The notes: generated from the sequence alone by a model not told the origin. Shown: positions 45,556-57,663, numbered from the stretch's first letter. The stretch is DNA of 64,000 nucleotides from Diphasiastrum complanatum (GCA_029204225.1 CM055103.1:54366926-54430925), one strand, 5' to 3'. Made by a program: numbers and translations.

Positions 45556-45584
45556 CTAGTATAGAGTGCCCGTCGTTGACGGGC
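45556..45584 (-). mobile_element. Helitron-like 3' terminus 2 (minus strand)
   Basis: Minus strand: hairpin GCCCGTCAACGACGGGC (45584-45568), 8-nt spacer ACTCTATA, then CTAG (45559-45556) and T. This is the best formed of the three ends. Confidence 0.7.
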
Positions 45585-45624
45585 AATGGACGGCAGACGG
45601 CGCGGGCTGGCGGACGGGCGTCAT

Positions 45625-45781
45625 CGATGATGTGTTTTTAGGTGGACTGACAGGAGAAGGGGGGAACATATGGGGTGGGAACATATATTTATTTTTAATG
45701 GAATGGAGGCACCCCAACCTTCTTAATTTTTTTAGGGGCATGGAGGCACCTCCCTCCCTCTATGGGTGGTTGGTCAGCCTG

Positions 45782-45865
<84 letters not shown>

Positions 45866-46716
45866 TGGGGCCCGTGGGAGGGAGGGAAGGAGGAAAAAGG
45901 ACTCTAGATCCTATACTTCATCCATACAATATACCTCATCCACAAAGTTTTTTATATGGAGATGTGTGTGTGTGTGCGCACGCACACACGCATTCAATGT
46001 GTTGGGCAAAGCTCTCTCTCTCTCTCACACACACACACATAGGCACACGCACACACACACACACACACACACATGTGTTCCAAATCCTCCCCCCCCCTCC
46101 TCCCCCCCCTATTTTTTTCTTTTTATTGTCTCTTTTGCTCCCCTCACCCCATCCCCCTCATTTTTTTTCAACTGTGCATTTTTTGGCCCATGGATAAAAC
46201 CTTGTGGGTAACGATTTAGGGGTTAAAGCTATTGAGTTTGGGCTTGTGGTTCAACATTCTTGAAATGGCGGGCTAAGATAGGGATTTTAGAATTGAAAAA
46301 AAAAAAAAAAAAACAATTTAAGGTAGTCAAGAAAATTTTTATGTTTATGATGTATGGGTAAAACTTTGGTAATTCAAAATAAATAAGACATCCATGTAAT
46401 AAAGAATATTGGCTCAAGTTTAAAGCACATTGAAGTGTGTGACGAAAATAAAACCTTAACTTCAAACTTCAAATATTTGAATTTAGTGAGTGGGAGGGAG
46501 GGGTGGGGAATTTTTTTGGGGCCCACCCCCAATGCACATAATGTGCAAATGTATGGGGATATGCACTTTCCCCATACATGCATCCCCCTCCCCATCATTT
46601 TTAGTTAAAAAAGTGTGTATGCTGCATGGGTTAGCATAGGAGGATGCATGGGTGCACCCATACACATGCGCAAAACCGTACATAAGTTTAAATATATATA
46701 TAGATATATATACATA
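45625..46716. repeat. Microsatellite-rich segment, copy 1 of a duplication
   Basis: Matches 47900-49440 in order: GGAGAAG..GGAACATA, AATGGAATGGAGGCACC, CTATGGGTGGTTGGTC, a GA run, TCATCCACAAA, TTTTTTATATGGAGATGTG, CA/GT runs, CCCTCACCCCATCCCCCT, GTGCATTTTTTGGCCCATGG, CACTTTCCCCATACATGCAT and a closing (AT) run. No coding content. Confidence 0.85.
45788..45863. repeat. (GA)n microsatellite
   Basis: About 38 uninterrupted GA units. It creates long but meaningless Arg/Glu frames. Confidence 0.97.
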
Positions 46717-46745
46717 CAAGTAAAGAGTGCCCGTCATTGACGGGC
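46717..46745 (-). mobile_element. Helitron-like 3' terminus 3 (minus strand)
   Basis: Minus strand: hairpin GCCCGTCAATGACGGGC (46745-46729), 8-nt spacer ACTCTTTA, then CTTG (46720-46717) and T. The terminal base pattern is one change from CTAG. Confidence 0.6.
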
Positions 46746-46850
46746 AATGGACGGCCGATGGTTGTTGATGGGTGGCCGATGGTCGTTGACGGGTGGTCGT
46801 TGATGGGTGGCCGATGGTCGCTGATGGTCGTTGACGGGTGGCCGATGTAT
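46746..46850. repeat. Minisatellite of GGTGGCCGATGGTCGTTGA units
   Basis: Five or so irregular units, just inside Helitron-like terminus 3, with internal words similar to the hairpin (GTTGACGGG). Confidence 0.75.
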
Positions 46851-47899
46851 GTGTGTGTATGTATGTGAGTGCATGTGTTATCTGTGTATGTGGATTTGTG
46901 TGTATGATTTGTGCTTGATGGTGTGTGTGATTTATGTGGTCAATGGTCTGTGTGTGTGTGTGTGTGTGTATGAAGTGTGCATGTGTGATTTATGTGGCCG
47001 ATGGTGTTGGCATGTATGTATGAGTGTGCATGTGCATTTCTCTGTGTATACTGAAGTGCTTGGAGCCCGATTTGTTGATGTGGGCTCGTCTCGATGTGCA
47101 GCATTGGATGGAACAAACAACATGCATGACGGAGCCCGTTGCAATACTGGACCACTTTTTGAAAATGCCAAAAAGTAAACGACCAACTTTATCAGCACAC
47201 CAAGCAGGTTGTTGCAAGTATGGATAAAGATGAAAAAGAGATTGAAGTCTCTCGAAGACACTAATCTCAATGATTCAAGATGCCCAGTTCTTGGCGAGTC
47301 CTAAAATAGTGTGCAATTGAAAAATGAACATCATTCATTCGACCTTCCATCATATGAATGCATTTTACAGCTCTCAAAGATGACAATACTTGAGGTGATG
47401 TAACAGTTTGACCAAGGTTACCAAAAACAAAAAACTTGTCTTTCAAATGAGAAACAAGGTTGGATCAAAACCAAAAGATCGCATGTGTTAAGATTTCAGA
47501 GGTAGATTGTCACATCCATTCCTAACAAGGTACTACAGGTTCCAGAGGAAAGGATGGGACATATTGATCAAGCAAACCTATACATCAAGAGAATAAAAAA
47601 CTATAGAGTTAAGAAGCAAGAAAAAGGAAGAACCCTAGAGGTAAGAACAAAGAAAAACTATGTCAAATTTTCATTTCAATTTGAATAAATAAGAAAATGT
47701 CTAGTTTTAGATATTCAACTTCTGTTATTTCCCACAGTCGTTGCAAGGATGAGATTAGCAAATATGTTCTTCAATAGAGCATGGATGCTAGACAGAGAAA
47801 AGAACTTTGGGTAAAACTTTTTGTTCATGATCTATGGGTAAAATTTTGGTAATTCAAAATAAATACGAAAGCCATATAATAAATCTTAGTGCGGTTCTG
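46851..47899. other. GT-rich tract then unassigned sequence
   Basis: 46851-47050 is (GT)n-like. From 47080 to 47750 base use is more normal and a short plus-strand frame (47024-47227) occurs, but I recognise no family. Confidence 0.4.
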
Positions 47900-48342
47900 C
47901 TCATTGATGATGTTTTTTAGGTGGATTGACAGGAGAAGAGGAGAACATACGGGGTGGGTGGAGTGCAGGTGTGGTCCCTAATGGTTAAAAGCAAGTTGTT
48001 TGGGCAAGAGGCCGATGGTTTAAGTGCTGGGGAGATGGGTGGGTGGGTTTTGCCATGTGACAAAAAAGGGCGAGGGAAAGATATGCTCCTGCCCTTAAAA
48101 GCCTAAGTTTTTTTTTTTTTGGCGGGGGGGAGAATTTCTTTTTTGATGGGGAGCCAAAAAGCCCCTTCACTTTTTTGTTTTATGGAGAGTGGGGGTTCAC
48201 ATTTTTAAGTGGATTTACATTCATATTTTTTTATGAGAGGTTTACATTTAAGAAAAAAAGTGTGTGTGTGTGTGTGCGTGCGTGGGGGGGGGTATAAATA
48301 TTGATATATTCACTTTTAATGGAATGGAGGCACCCCCTTGTT

Positions 48343-48377
<35 letters not shown>

Positions 48378-48454
48378 TTTGACCTTCTTCATTTTTTTTA
48401 GGGGCATGGAGGGACCTCCCTCCCTCTATGGGTGGTTGGTCGGCCTGTGGGGGG

Positions 48455-48513
<59 letters not shown>

Positions 48514-48774
48514 GGGGCCTATGGGAAAGAGAGAAGGATAAAAAAGGACTCTAGACTCTATACTTCATACAATATATCTCATCCACAAAAGGTTTTTTAT
48601 ATGGAGATGTGTGTGTGTGCGTGCGCATGCGCACACACACACACGCATTCGTTGTGTCGGGGGTCACACATACACAATGAACACGCACACACGCACACAC
48701 ACATAGGCGCACACACACACACACATAGGCATGCGCGCAGCGCACACACACACACTCACTCACTCACTCACTCA

Positions 48775-48814
<40 letters not shown>

Positions 48815-49436
48815 CACGTGTATTCCAAATCCCCCTCCTCCCCTATTTTTCTCTTTTCATTGTCTCTTTTACTCCCCTCACCCCATCCCCCTACTTTTTT
48901 TTTAATTGTGCATTTTTTGGCCCATGGATAAAAGCTTGTGGGTAACGATTCAGGATTAAAGCTAGTGAGTTCGGGCTTGTGGTTAAACATTCTTGAAAAT
49001 GGCAGGCTAAGATAGGAATTTGAAGGATTGAAAAAAAAAAATCGGTTTAAGGTAGTCAATTTTTTTTTTATGTTAATGATTTATGGGTAAAACTTTGATA
49101 ATTTGAAATAAATAAGAAAGCCAAGTAATAAAGATTATTGGCTAAAGTTTAAAGCACATTGAAGTGTGTGAAGAAAAATAAAACCTGAACTTCAAAATTT
49201 AAGTATTTGAATTTAGTAAGTGTGAGGGAGGGGGTGAGGAATCTTTTTGGGGTCCACCTCTCAATGCACACAATGTGCAAATGTATGGGGGTATGCACAT
49301 TCCTCATACATGCATCCTTCTCTCCAAGTTTTTTAGTTAGAAAAAACTCATGCATGGGTGAGGGAGAAGGATGCATGAGTGCACCCATACCCATGCGCAA
49401 AACTGTACAGAAGTTTAAATATATATATAGATATAT

Positions 49437-49440
<4 letters not shown>
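47900..49440. repeat. Microsatellite-rich segment, copy 2 of a duplication
   Basis: Second copy of 45625-46716. It is longer because of extra sequence near 47990-48310 and expanded CA/GT runs (48345-48375, 48610-48815). It holds its own (GA)n run near 48458-48510. Confidence 0.85.
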
Positions 49441-49476
<36 letters not shown>

Positions 49477-49525
49477 CTATATGTGTATATACATATAGCT
49501 ATATATATATACACATATATATAAA
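49441..49525. repeat. (AT)n microsatellite
   Basis: TATATA-rich run that closes the duplicated segment. Confidence 0.9.
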
Positions 49526-49539
49526 TTTTATGTCCCATT

Positions 49540-50395
49540 TAAAAAAAAAATTATTAAGGTGAAATCCTTTTAAATCTTTCTAGATTTTTTTTTGTACAAT
49601 ATTTAAGTTTCTTGGAGGTTTTAAGTTCTTATTACGGTTTTCTTAAGATTTTGTCCCATTTTTAATAAGACTCATTAATTTTCATTTTTTAAAGCTTTTT
49701 TTTAATTATTTACAATTTTTTAAAATTATCCATCTTTTTTTCTATTTTTTATGATTTTATTATTTTTTTAAATTTGTTAATTGTTTTTGGAGTTTTTTTT
49801 TTGTTTGTTACTTTTTTGAGTTTTTTTTTAATTTTTTGGTACAATTTTCAATTCTTATGTGTTTTTTTCTTAGCATTTGAATATTTAGTTTTATTACATT
49901 TTATTTTTAGATTTTGTACCATTTTTTATATTTTTTTTAGGGATTTTTTTACATAGTTCTGATTTTTCTAGAGTTTCGGGAGATTTTGCATAGTTTTTCT
50001 TTTAAAATTTATTTTTGGTTATTTTTTTCGAGATTTTTTTATATAAAATTATTGTTTTGATATTTTTAACTATTTTGAGTATTTTAAATTTTTTCGTTTT
50101 TTTTAGCATATTTTTTTTTCTTTGGAAGTTCTTTTGAAAAAAAAAATTATTTTTTTTGGATTTTTCTACACTATTTTGATGTTTTTAGATTTTTTTTTTT
50201 AAAAGCTTATTTTTGGTTTCTTTTGGATTTTTTAGAGGAAGGATTTTTTTTTATTATTTTGGGATGTTTTTACACTATTTTGATCTTTTAAAGCTTATTT
50301 TGGGACTTTTTACACTTTTTTAGTTGGCATTCTTAGCTTTCCATAGTTTTTTGAATTATTTTTTTTTTCAAGTTTTTTTCCTACTTTTGAATTAT
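49540..50395. repeat. T-rich low-complexity tract, ~0.85 kb
   Basis: The plus strand is dominated by T runs of 3-9 with a recurrent TTTTTAGATTTTT-like word. No gene. The sense of any function is unknown. Confidence 0.85.
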
Positions 50396-50757
50396 CAAGT
50401 TCATAGAAGGGATGAGGAGAAAAGAGAAACAATTTTTAAACTAGTTCATTTTGCAAAGATTGGGGGCATGAATTTCCATTTTACTAAAATGGATTAAAAA
50501 ATACTCTTCATTCTCAATTAACTTTTATTTGGAAATCTTAGATGCTCTTGACACGTGGCATTAGCATTCTTCCCATAAGGATTTATGGAAGTTGACTATT
50601 GGAAAAAAACAAAACTTCTTTACTTTGTTTTCTAAAACTTATCTCAAAGTGAATTGCAACTTGTTTCAAATTTTCTTGCTCTAATATGGCTCATAAGCAA
50701 ATTTTCTTTCAAGTTTTTTAGATAGTTTTTTTCAAGTTTTTTTTAAATAGTTTATTT

Positions 50758-50759
<2 letters not shown>

Positions 50760-50811
<52 letters not shown>

Positions 50812-50951
50812 GACAAAAAGTCAAAAAACGAGGACCCGCTGCAGCGAGTGGGCTCTCTCTTCATTTTTTTTTGGTTAAGTTAAAATATATATATATATAA
50901 GTAAAAATTGAGGAGCCCACTTGCCTTGGCAGGTGGACTCTTTTTTTTTTG

Positions 50952-51008
<57 letters not shown>

Positions 51009-51017
51009 ATTATTATT
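50760..51017. repeat. CT/AT microsatellites with two related hairpins
   Basis: A (CT)n(AT)n run at 50763-50810, an (AT) run at 50885-50898 and one at 50953-51004. Between them are two GC-rich imperfect palindromes, 50830-50855 and 50910-50940, both with GAGGA-CCCAC-type left arms and GTGG-CTC right arms, each followed by a T run. Confidence 0.8.
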
Positions 51018-51227
51018 TATAATATTCATATATATATATTTGAGTGTAGGGTGTAGCAAGTAGGTGGTGAGCAGCCCTCCGCTTGTCAAAAGGGTTAGAA
51101 CACTAAGATAGGATCTTAACTTAGCCAAGTTGGTAGATTTAGATGCTTTCTACTTTCCTCTAACACTACCCCACTCTAACACTACTTTTCCTATCACTAA
51201 GCACATCCACAAACCATGATTGAGAGT

Positions 51228-51292
<65 letters not shown>

Positions 51293-51760
51293 TTAGCTCA
51301 CTTGCTCATTATGCATGCCAAAGAACAATGAAAAATAGAGAGCAAAAGAGAAAGCAACATAATAGCATTAGCAATGATTGAATAGCAAATGATGATGTTT
51401 GCTCTCCAAAATGGTATAGTTTTCTCCTTTTCATTAAGCATGAAAAATGGTTACAAATGGTGTCTTTTTATCTTTGGGGTGGCCCTTGCCCCTTGCTTTC
51501 CATTGGCTACTTGCAAGAAGGTGGGATTGAAATCTACACCCTTCACAAGAAACACAAACAAATCTATGGTGTAAGAAGGAGCACACCCCACCTACCACCA
51601 TTTGAGTTTGACTAGTTTGCAAAACTTAGAACTTAAGTTTAAGCTTAACTTTGGCCTTCTAATATTATTTTTAATTACATGGTCCAAAGTCAAGTTTATG
51701 TCCATAATTATTTATTTACAAGTGTTCATTGGGCCATGGGCTTACGCACACAAGATGCCA
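51018..51760. other. No gene recognised; (GA)n at 51231-51287
   Basis: The GA run has about 28 units. The surrounding sequence has short frames only. Confidence 0.5.
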
Positions 51761-52496
51761 CGACCCTCGCAACTATCTCTGACTAAATTGGACAGGCCAC
51801 AATACATCAAAGGGCTCAAGCTGAATAAAGAAACGAGCGAAAAATGGCCCAATTTTATCAGGAACTATTAGGCATTCTCGGTAGTCAGCTCGTCGAACCA
51901 TTGAAAGGAAGGCTGCCATTGAATACTTTGAATCAAACATTTGAGAAATACACCATAATAACTTTTTGAAAGTTATGAAGAATTATGTGGCCGGGTCTCT
52001 TCCATACGATGAGCTAGAGTTCGCACCTCAACGTCAAAAGACCCTTTCACTCACTGTCAGATTTTTCAGATCGTTGCGGTACTTGCTCGGACCCAATTTG
52101 TAATAGGGTATGCAAAAAACTCTTGGAGGGCCAATTTATTTTGGCAAAAAAATAAAGAAATACATTGAAGATGGTGTGGCGACAATCATCAAGGAAACGA
52201 CAACTTTGCACATTGTAAAGTTTTTTATTTCTTTGGACAATGATCTGCTATTGGTATGGCAAAGAGGCAATAAAGCACCTATCCCTATCTATCAACAAAA
52301 AAGTTTGCTTGTGATTGAATTAGAGCGGCTACAAGAAGTAGCAAAAGTATATCATCGAAGCTGCAGACTAATATACCACCCTCCCTAATGCAATTTGTTG
52401 AAAAAATAAAAGAAAGACTAAATCAGAGACAAGGTCATGGTGGGAACAGTGCCGCACTTCTGGAGATTTTTTTGCGAAGTGAAGACCTCAAAAGCA
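51761..52496 (+). pseudogene. Unrecognised coding-like segment
   Basis: Several plus-strand frames succeed each other with protein-like composition: PRPSQLSLTKLDRPQYIKGL (51602-51871), YDELEFAPQRQKTLSLTVRF (near 52.0 kb) and a 92-codon frame (52110-52388) containing KKYIEDGVATIIKETTTL and LVIELERLQEVAKVYHR. I do not recognise a family. It runs directly into the family E LTR repeat, so it may be part of that element or a captured piece. Confidence 0.35.
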
Positions 52497-52843
52497 AATA
52501 TGGTATAGATCCAAAATGGCATGGGATAGCTACAAAGCTTTGGTTCCTCATAAAAAATTATGAGAATAGCTACACATAGCTATAAAGTTTGAGGTAGCTC
52601 GAGGTACAACCACATTCATCCACCTTTCAATCACATCTAAAGTGAAAACTAGAGTCTAAGTGACATTGTCACATCTCATGCATGTATCTCTACCTACTTT
52701 TACCAAGTGTCCTACTTCTAAATAGAATTGTACAAATCATCATGCATGTGTCCATTTCACTTTGTGCATGCCTTGCATGTCACTATGGATCACTTACAAT
52801 AAATGCATGTGATATGCCACGAGTTTCTACAAGCATATTAATG
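52497..52843. repeat. Family E LTR-like repeat, copy 2
   Basis: About 346 bp nearly the same as 2540-2885, same orientation. Confidence 0.85.
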
Positions 52844-52849
52844 TTGCCA

Positions 52850-52985
52850 ACTATAGAAAGATCTTCACTTTTATACAACAAACTATAATCAAAAGCTGAA
52901 GATATGTATCTAAGCACTCTCTTGGCCATTTTCCAATGATGAATACTAGGATTTTGCATAGTGATGTCCACGAAGGATCTTTCAT
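52850..52985 (-). pseudogene. Copia RT-RNase H connection fragment
   Basis: The minus strand encodes NPSIHHWKMAKRVLRYISS, FDYSLLYKSEDLSIVG, matching DPSEAHWKLGKRVLRYI and GILYGG of element A. Only about 45 codons remain. It is wedged between two pieces of family E LTR. Confidence 0.8.
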
Positions 52986-52989
52986 CACC

Positions 52990-53653
52990 TTTGTTAGGGT
53001 CTTTTACAATCAAAACCAATTCTAGATTGAAAATTAAGATCTGAGTTCTAGGATTTATGACTAAAACACAATCTAGCATGCTAATAATCAAAGAATGGTT
53101 ACTTTTGCACTAATGGGGAAAGTACAAAGAAATTTAATGCATTAGCAAAGTCTCCTCCTCGAACTAGAGAGAGAGTGAAAAATTCAAGCTTACAAGGCAA
53201 AAAATCAATATGACATGAGAATAGCTTCAATGCTTGATATATCATCAAATTTGTGAGAGAACCCACATACATTTATAATGATTGTACTAGATCGAGCTAG
53301 ATCAAGCATGCAACCTTATTTCTCGCATGCAACCTTATTTCTCCACCTCTAAAAGTGGTTTCTACCAAAATATTGACACCTATCACTATGCATGCATGAG
53401 AAATGACACTAGTCCTATAATATTCTACACGTGTCACTATCTAGAATACAAATGTACAATTTAACTTGCATGTGTCCATAACAACTTTTGCATGCATTGC
53501 ATCTCACATCAGACAACTTGGACATTATGCATGTGTAGTACCTCAAGTTTCTACTAGCCCAAATTTGGCCATTTTATGATGTAAAACTACATGCATATTA
53601 AAAACTTTATGAACCCCAAAAGTCAAGATACATGGCTTTTTTTATTTTCAACA
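52990..53653 (-). repeat. Family E 3' LTR
   Basis: The right end TTTTCAACA at 53653 abuts the polypurine tract of the pol remnant to the right. The left end is uncertain; the body is related to 2380-3065 (shared CAATCTAGCATGCTAA). Confidence 0.7.
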
Positions 53654-53660
53654 CTCCTCC
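53654..53660 (-). other. Polypurine tract, family E
   Basis: The minus strand reads GGAGGAG before LTR start TGTTGAAAAT. Confidence 0.7.
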
Positions 53661-55680
53661 TAAAAAGTTATCTATTTGACTTGTTGGATAGCTCCTTTGG
53701 TGTGATTCACCATTGCCATGAGAGAACTTCCTTGATGGAAATCCAATACCATTCTCTTTGATGACTTTTCCACCATTCCTTCCAGACTTGAAGAAGAACT
53801 TTGATTCGAAAACTCCTATTCTTTGAAAATAGTTGCACCATGATGGAAATCCGAGGCCTCCATGCCTCAGAAAGATGATAAGGATCATTAAGATCAATAT
53901 CATTAGATGAACAAATGTGTTTATCATCAAGATTAAGCATACTAGCTTGACTAGTCCTACATACTATGAACTTTATCCAAAATGGATCTAATCTTGAAAT
54001 CAAATGCTAACTTGATCTTTTTGAGGCTAAATACTTTCTGAAGGATATAAGTGTTCTCATTGGATGTTTCAATTAATCTCAAGATAAGTTTACAAAATGC
54101 CTCATAACATGAAAAAACATGATTTTTCATTCTATGAGTTTTAAACTCATTCTTGCTCTTTCTAGATCCAAGAGCAAACTTTTTACGACACAATATCTTG
54201 CTTTCAAAATGTTTCAGAAAATATCTAAGTCAACAATGACAAGAAATATGTCCATACAAAGGACAACATCAAAAACTAGAATTGCCTTGAAATTTGAGAT
54301 GTACAAATCTCAAGAAAGCAAGATGGTACATCAAATAAAGAAAGAGAAGCATAAGTGTGAATACCACCTGAAACTTTTCCTTTCTTTATCATGAAAAAAT
54401 AACCACAAGGACTCGGCCATGCATCTTGAAGATCCCCTTGAATACAAATGTTGAGGATGCTCCTCCTCAAACCTCGACTCCATCACAACTTGACTATCTT
54501 CAATAGGAATGATTTGTGATGCATCTTGAGATGCTTTGATCTCGGCCCCTTCCAAGAGTGAATATTGATCTTCATAAAATATGACATCTCTATTCTCAAT
54601 TACCTTTGAGTAGAGAGTATAAAGTCTTTGTAGGCCTCCTTGGTGGATAGGCATCCACCAACCATGATCTATGAACTTGGATCACCTTCCTTCCTTATTT
54701 CCAAGAGAAAATATGCAAAGAAAAAGATTTCAAGTACACCAAGGTAATCAACCGTAGGCCTATTGTAGAACAAGACTACATATGGTGTACTTCCTCCAAG
54801 AGCTCCACCACTCCTCAAAGATTTGGTCTTCAATGAGAACTCCATCTCAACATATGCTTTAAATAATAGAAACAATCAAGTGCCATAATCTTGAAGAAAG
54901 AAGATATAACATTGTCCATCTTGTGAAATCATCAATACAAGTTACAAAGCAAGTGGCATGTCCCTTGCTTTTAGATGATGAAAAATGTACATCTGAGTGT
55001 GTCAACTCGAATGGATGTGTAGTCTTGATAGAAGACATTGGATATGGCTTCTTATGTGACTTTGCTATTGCACAAGCCTCACATGGCTTGATCTCTTTGG
55101 AAAGTGATCTTGGTAAGCCAATGGATTTTGCATCCTTGACCATAGAAAGCATGGATTTGAAATTGGGATGATCCAATTTCCTATGCCATAATTCCTCCTT
55201 GGAAATACTTTCTTCAAAACAACATCACAAGAACTTGCACTGTCATGTGGATTTAGATTGAAAATGCCACCGTAATTAGATCCATGTGCTAGGATGTCAT
55301 CACCTTTCTTAATAGTACAAGTATTGTTATTGAATTCCACATCAAGACCAGCATCAAGCAACTTTCGAACACTTATAACATTCTTTGTGAGTTTAGGAGC
55401 ATAAAGAACATTGGAAAGAGACAACACATTAGAAGATGTAAGTTTCAAGGGAATACTCCCAATTCCTTCAATAGTACATCCAAGACCACTTGCTGTGTAT
55501 ATTGATTTTTTAATTCTTTGATAAGGTACAATGGAATCAAAAGAATTCTTGGAGAAACACATGTGTGATGAAGCACCACTATCAACAAAACCATGATCCA
55601 TCCTTCTTGAAGGATGTTGAGGAGAAACTTGATACCATGAAAGATCATTCTCCTTCACTTGCAATGGTTTTTATGTGGAA
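53661..55680 (-). pseudogene. Copia family E, protease to integrase remnant and 3' region
   Basis: Right to left on the minus strand: protease GFVDSGASSHMCFSKNSF (near 55.58 kb) with following LGCTIEGIGSIPL; pre-integrase remnant MDHPNFKSMLSMVK; CEACAIAKSHKKPYP (Cys pair) and integrase core FELTHSDVHFSSS and CIDDFTRWTMLYLLSS. Then come scraps of integrase C-terminus, a linker-like KVIENRDVIFYED (near 54.58 kb), and the conserved non-pol 3' segment (53.7-54.19 kb). RT and RNase H are missing. Many frame breaks. It ends at the family E polypurine tract. Confidence 0.85.
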
Positions 55681-57230
55681 TTGTAGTGCATTTTTTTGGT
55701 CAAAATTTCAAGAATTCAGCAACTATAATCATTGATGCTGATTTTCTAGAAGAAAATGTGCTAGATGTATCTCATATGTGCAAAATCTGCTATTATGCCA
55801 CTTTTTACTAATATACGAATGTGGTTATGTTAAAGAGTTGCTATGAAATTCTATGGCATGTTCAAATGTCATAATCAATTTTCAAATGACAGTTATATCA
55901 GACAAATTAGAGCTATTTTTATTACGTTACTATTTTTAGTAAGTTTGTTAAATAGCAATAAGCTATTTTTAGCAACACTCATAAGTGAATTTGATGGATG
56001 ATAATATCGACAATTGCTAAGTAGTTTTATTAAATGGCAATTTTTTGCCATATTGTAATGATAAAATGTACTTTATATCATGATTAATAAAAGATGCCCA
56101 TGTACCTTTAAGGCACTGACTTAAGTTTCAAGGAAAGGTCCAAAGGCTAAGGGTCCTGCAAACAACGACAAGCAAAGTTCAGTTCAAGACAGACAACAAA
56201 CCAGTGAAAATACCCTTTTGAAGATTAAGGATGTCCTTGAATAATTAGGATCATGACCTTATCATAAGGTCCAAAAAGATTCCACAAAATAAAATACGTT
56301 GGCAAGTTCAAAATCATTCAAACAGTAACTAACCACGATCCATCAAAGATTATCGAGAAAAATTTGGAGTTCTAGCTCAAATCAAGGATTTAGTAACATT
56401 GCTTCACAATTGAAGAGGTTCTGGATAAAAATCGATGAATCCTTATCGATTGAGGACACTGCAAAATATACCAGTCAAAATAAAATTTTGCAGGTGAAAA
56501 TGCTTATAAGACATTCAGGTGTCCTGGAAGAAAAGAATTGACGAGGTCAAACAATGGGAATGACCGAAATATACTAGGATGATCAATTTCAAAATTATGT
56601 TGAGAGGCCAAACGGATATTCATGTGATGGGTTTCAAAATGAAACAAAGAAATGTTATGAGATCTACTAATAGCCTTATTGAAGGTTAGTTTTGAAGAAC
56701 TCACCCTTGTGAATGTTGTTGGAAGAGGATACACCAAGGATAATTCAAAGCCAACAACTCCTTAATGGACATATGTTAAATGGACTTAAAATTTATTTCC
56801 AAAATGAGTAAATTCGAATTCTATGGAAGGGATTCAATGGGAAACAAGAATAGGATGGTGTTTGGAAGTGAGCGGTTGGTAACCTCTCTAGTTCTCTCTC
56901 ACGAGGCATTCTGAAAGGGAGGCATTCATCAATTCATTCGTTCCAGTGTTCGTTCCAGTGTAGAGGAGAGGCTTGCTTTTGTTATGAGCGAAGAGCATTC
57001 TAGTAATCTGGTTATGAATAGAGGCATGGATTCTTCTACTGCATTCTCTTTCTTAATGATTTGATATTATGTTGATTGATCCTGGAATATGATCATGGAG
57101 AAGACTTTTATGCAGATCTGCCCGCGCTCCTACCTATAGCTCTCTTGCTGGTCAGTCTGCGCTGGACAGAGATTTATCTCTCCTTTTCTATCTGCGCTGA
57201 ATAAACATACCTTGATAAGATAAACCCTAC
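55681..57230. other. No gene recognised
   Basis: About 1.5 kb, AT-rich. 55.9-56.05 kb has repeated TTAGCAA/AAATAGCAAT words. Short frames only. Confidence 0.5.
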
Positions 57231-57234
57231 GAGG

Positions 57235-57640
57235 AAATATCCATACATCAAAGGATTATTGGGAGGCTTATGTACATTGTAACAGGAATGGGGAACATAT
57301 ACTAGTGAGATCTTGGCACAATACATGTCCAGACCTTCAAAAATACATTGGGTGGCAACCAAAAGGCTAGTAACATATATAAAAGGAAGTACTGAATTCG
57401 AAGATTCAATACAAAGCACAAACGGAAAGGCAACATACCTTGTTGGGTACACAGATTCCGATTGGGGTGTAGACAGGAGTGACCGGAAATCAGTTTCAAG
57501 ATATTGTCTTCAATATCAACCGGGGTTGCATTAGCTGGAGTACTAAAACGCAAAGCTCAACAACATTATGAAGCATAATACACGGCGGCTATTCCAGAAG
57601 CAAGCACATTGATGTGCAACATCATTTTCTGAGAGAAAGA
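57235..57640 (+). pseudogene. Copia RNase H fragment
   Basis: The plus strand encodes MSRPSKIHWVATKRLVTYIK, then YLVGYTDSDWGVDRSDRKS (RNase H first Asp region) and, in a shifted frame, ISWSTKTQSSTTL. The Glu of SSxEAEY has been lost to a stop. One further frame break lies near 57530. Confidence 0.85.
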
Positions 57641-57663
57641 CTAGCATATCATAAAAGACACTC

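Noticed and set aside
45423-45584. A foldback or MITE with GCCCGTC terminal inverted repeats around an AT core
   Set aside because: The two hairpins are each self-complementary and are followed by CTAG/TTAG-T at equal spacing, which fits two Helitron ends better; a third copy occurs alone at 46.73 kb.
45566-46211. Three overlapping plus-strand open frames of 113-149 codons
   Set aside because: Their length comes from the (GA)n and (CA)n runs; the residues are Arg/Glu and Thr/His dipeptides, with no protein-like sequence outside the repeats.
48301-48945. 214-codon plus-strand frame
   Set aside because: Spans CA, GA and GT microsatellites of the duplicated segment; no motif, and the matching copy has different frames.
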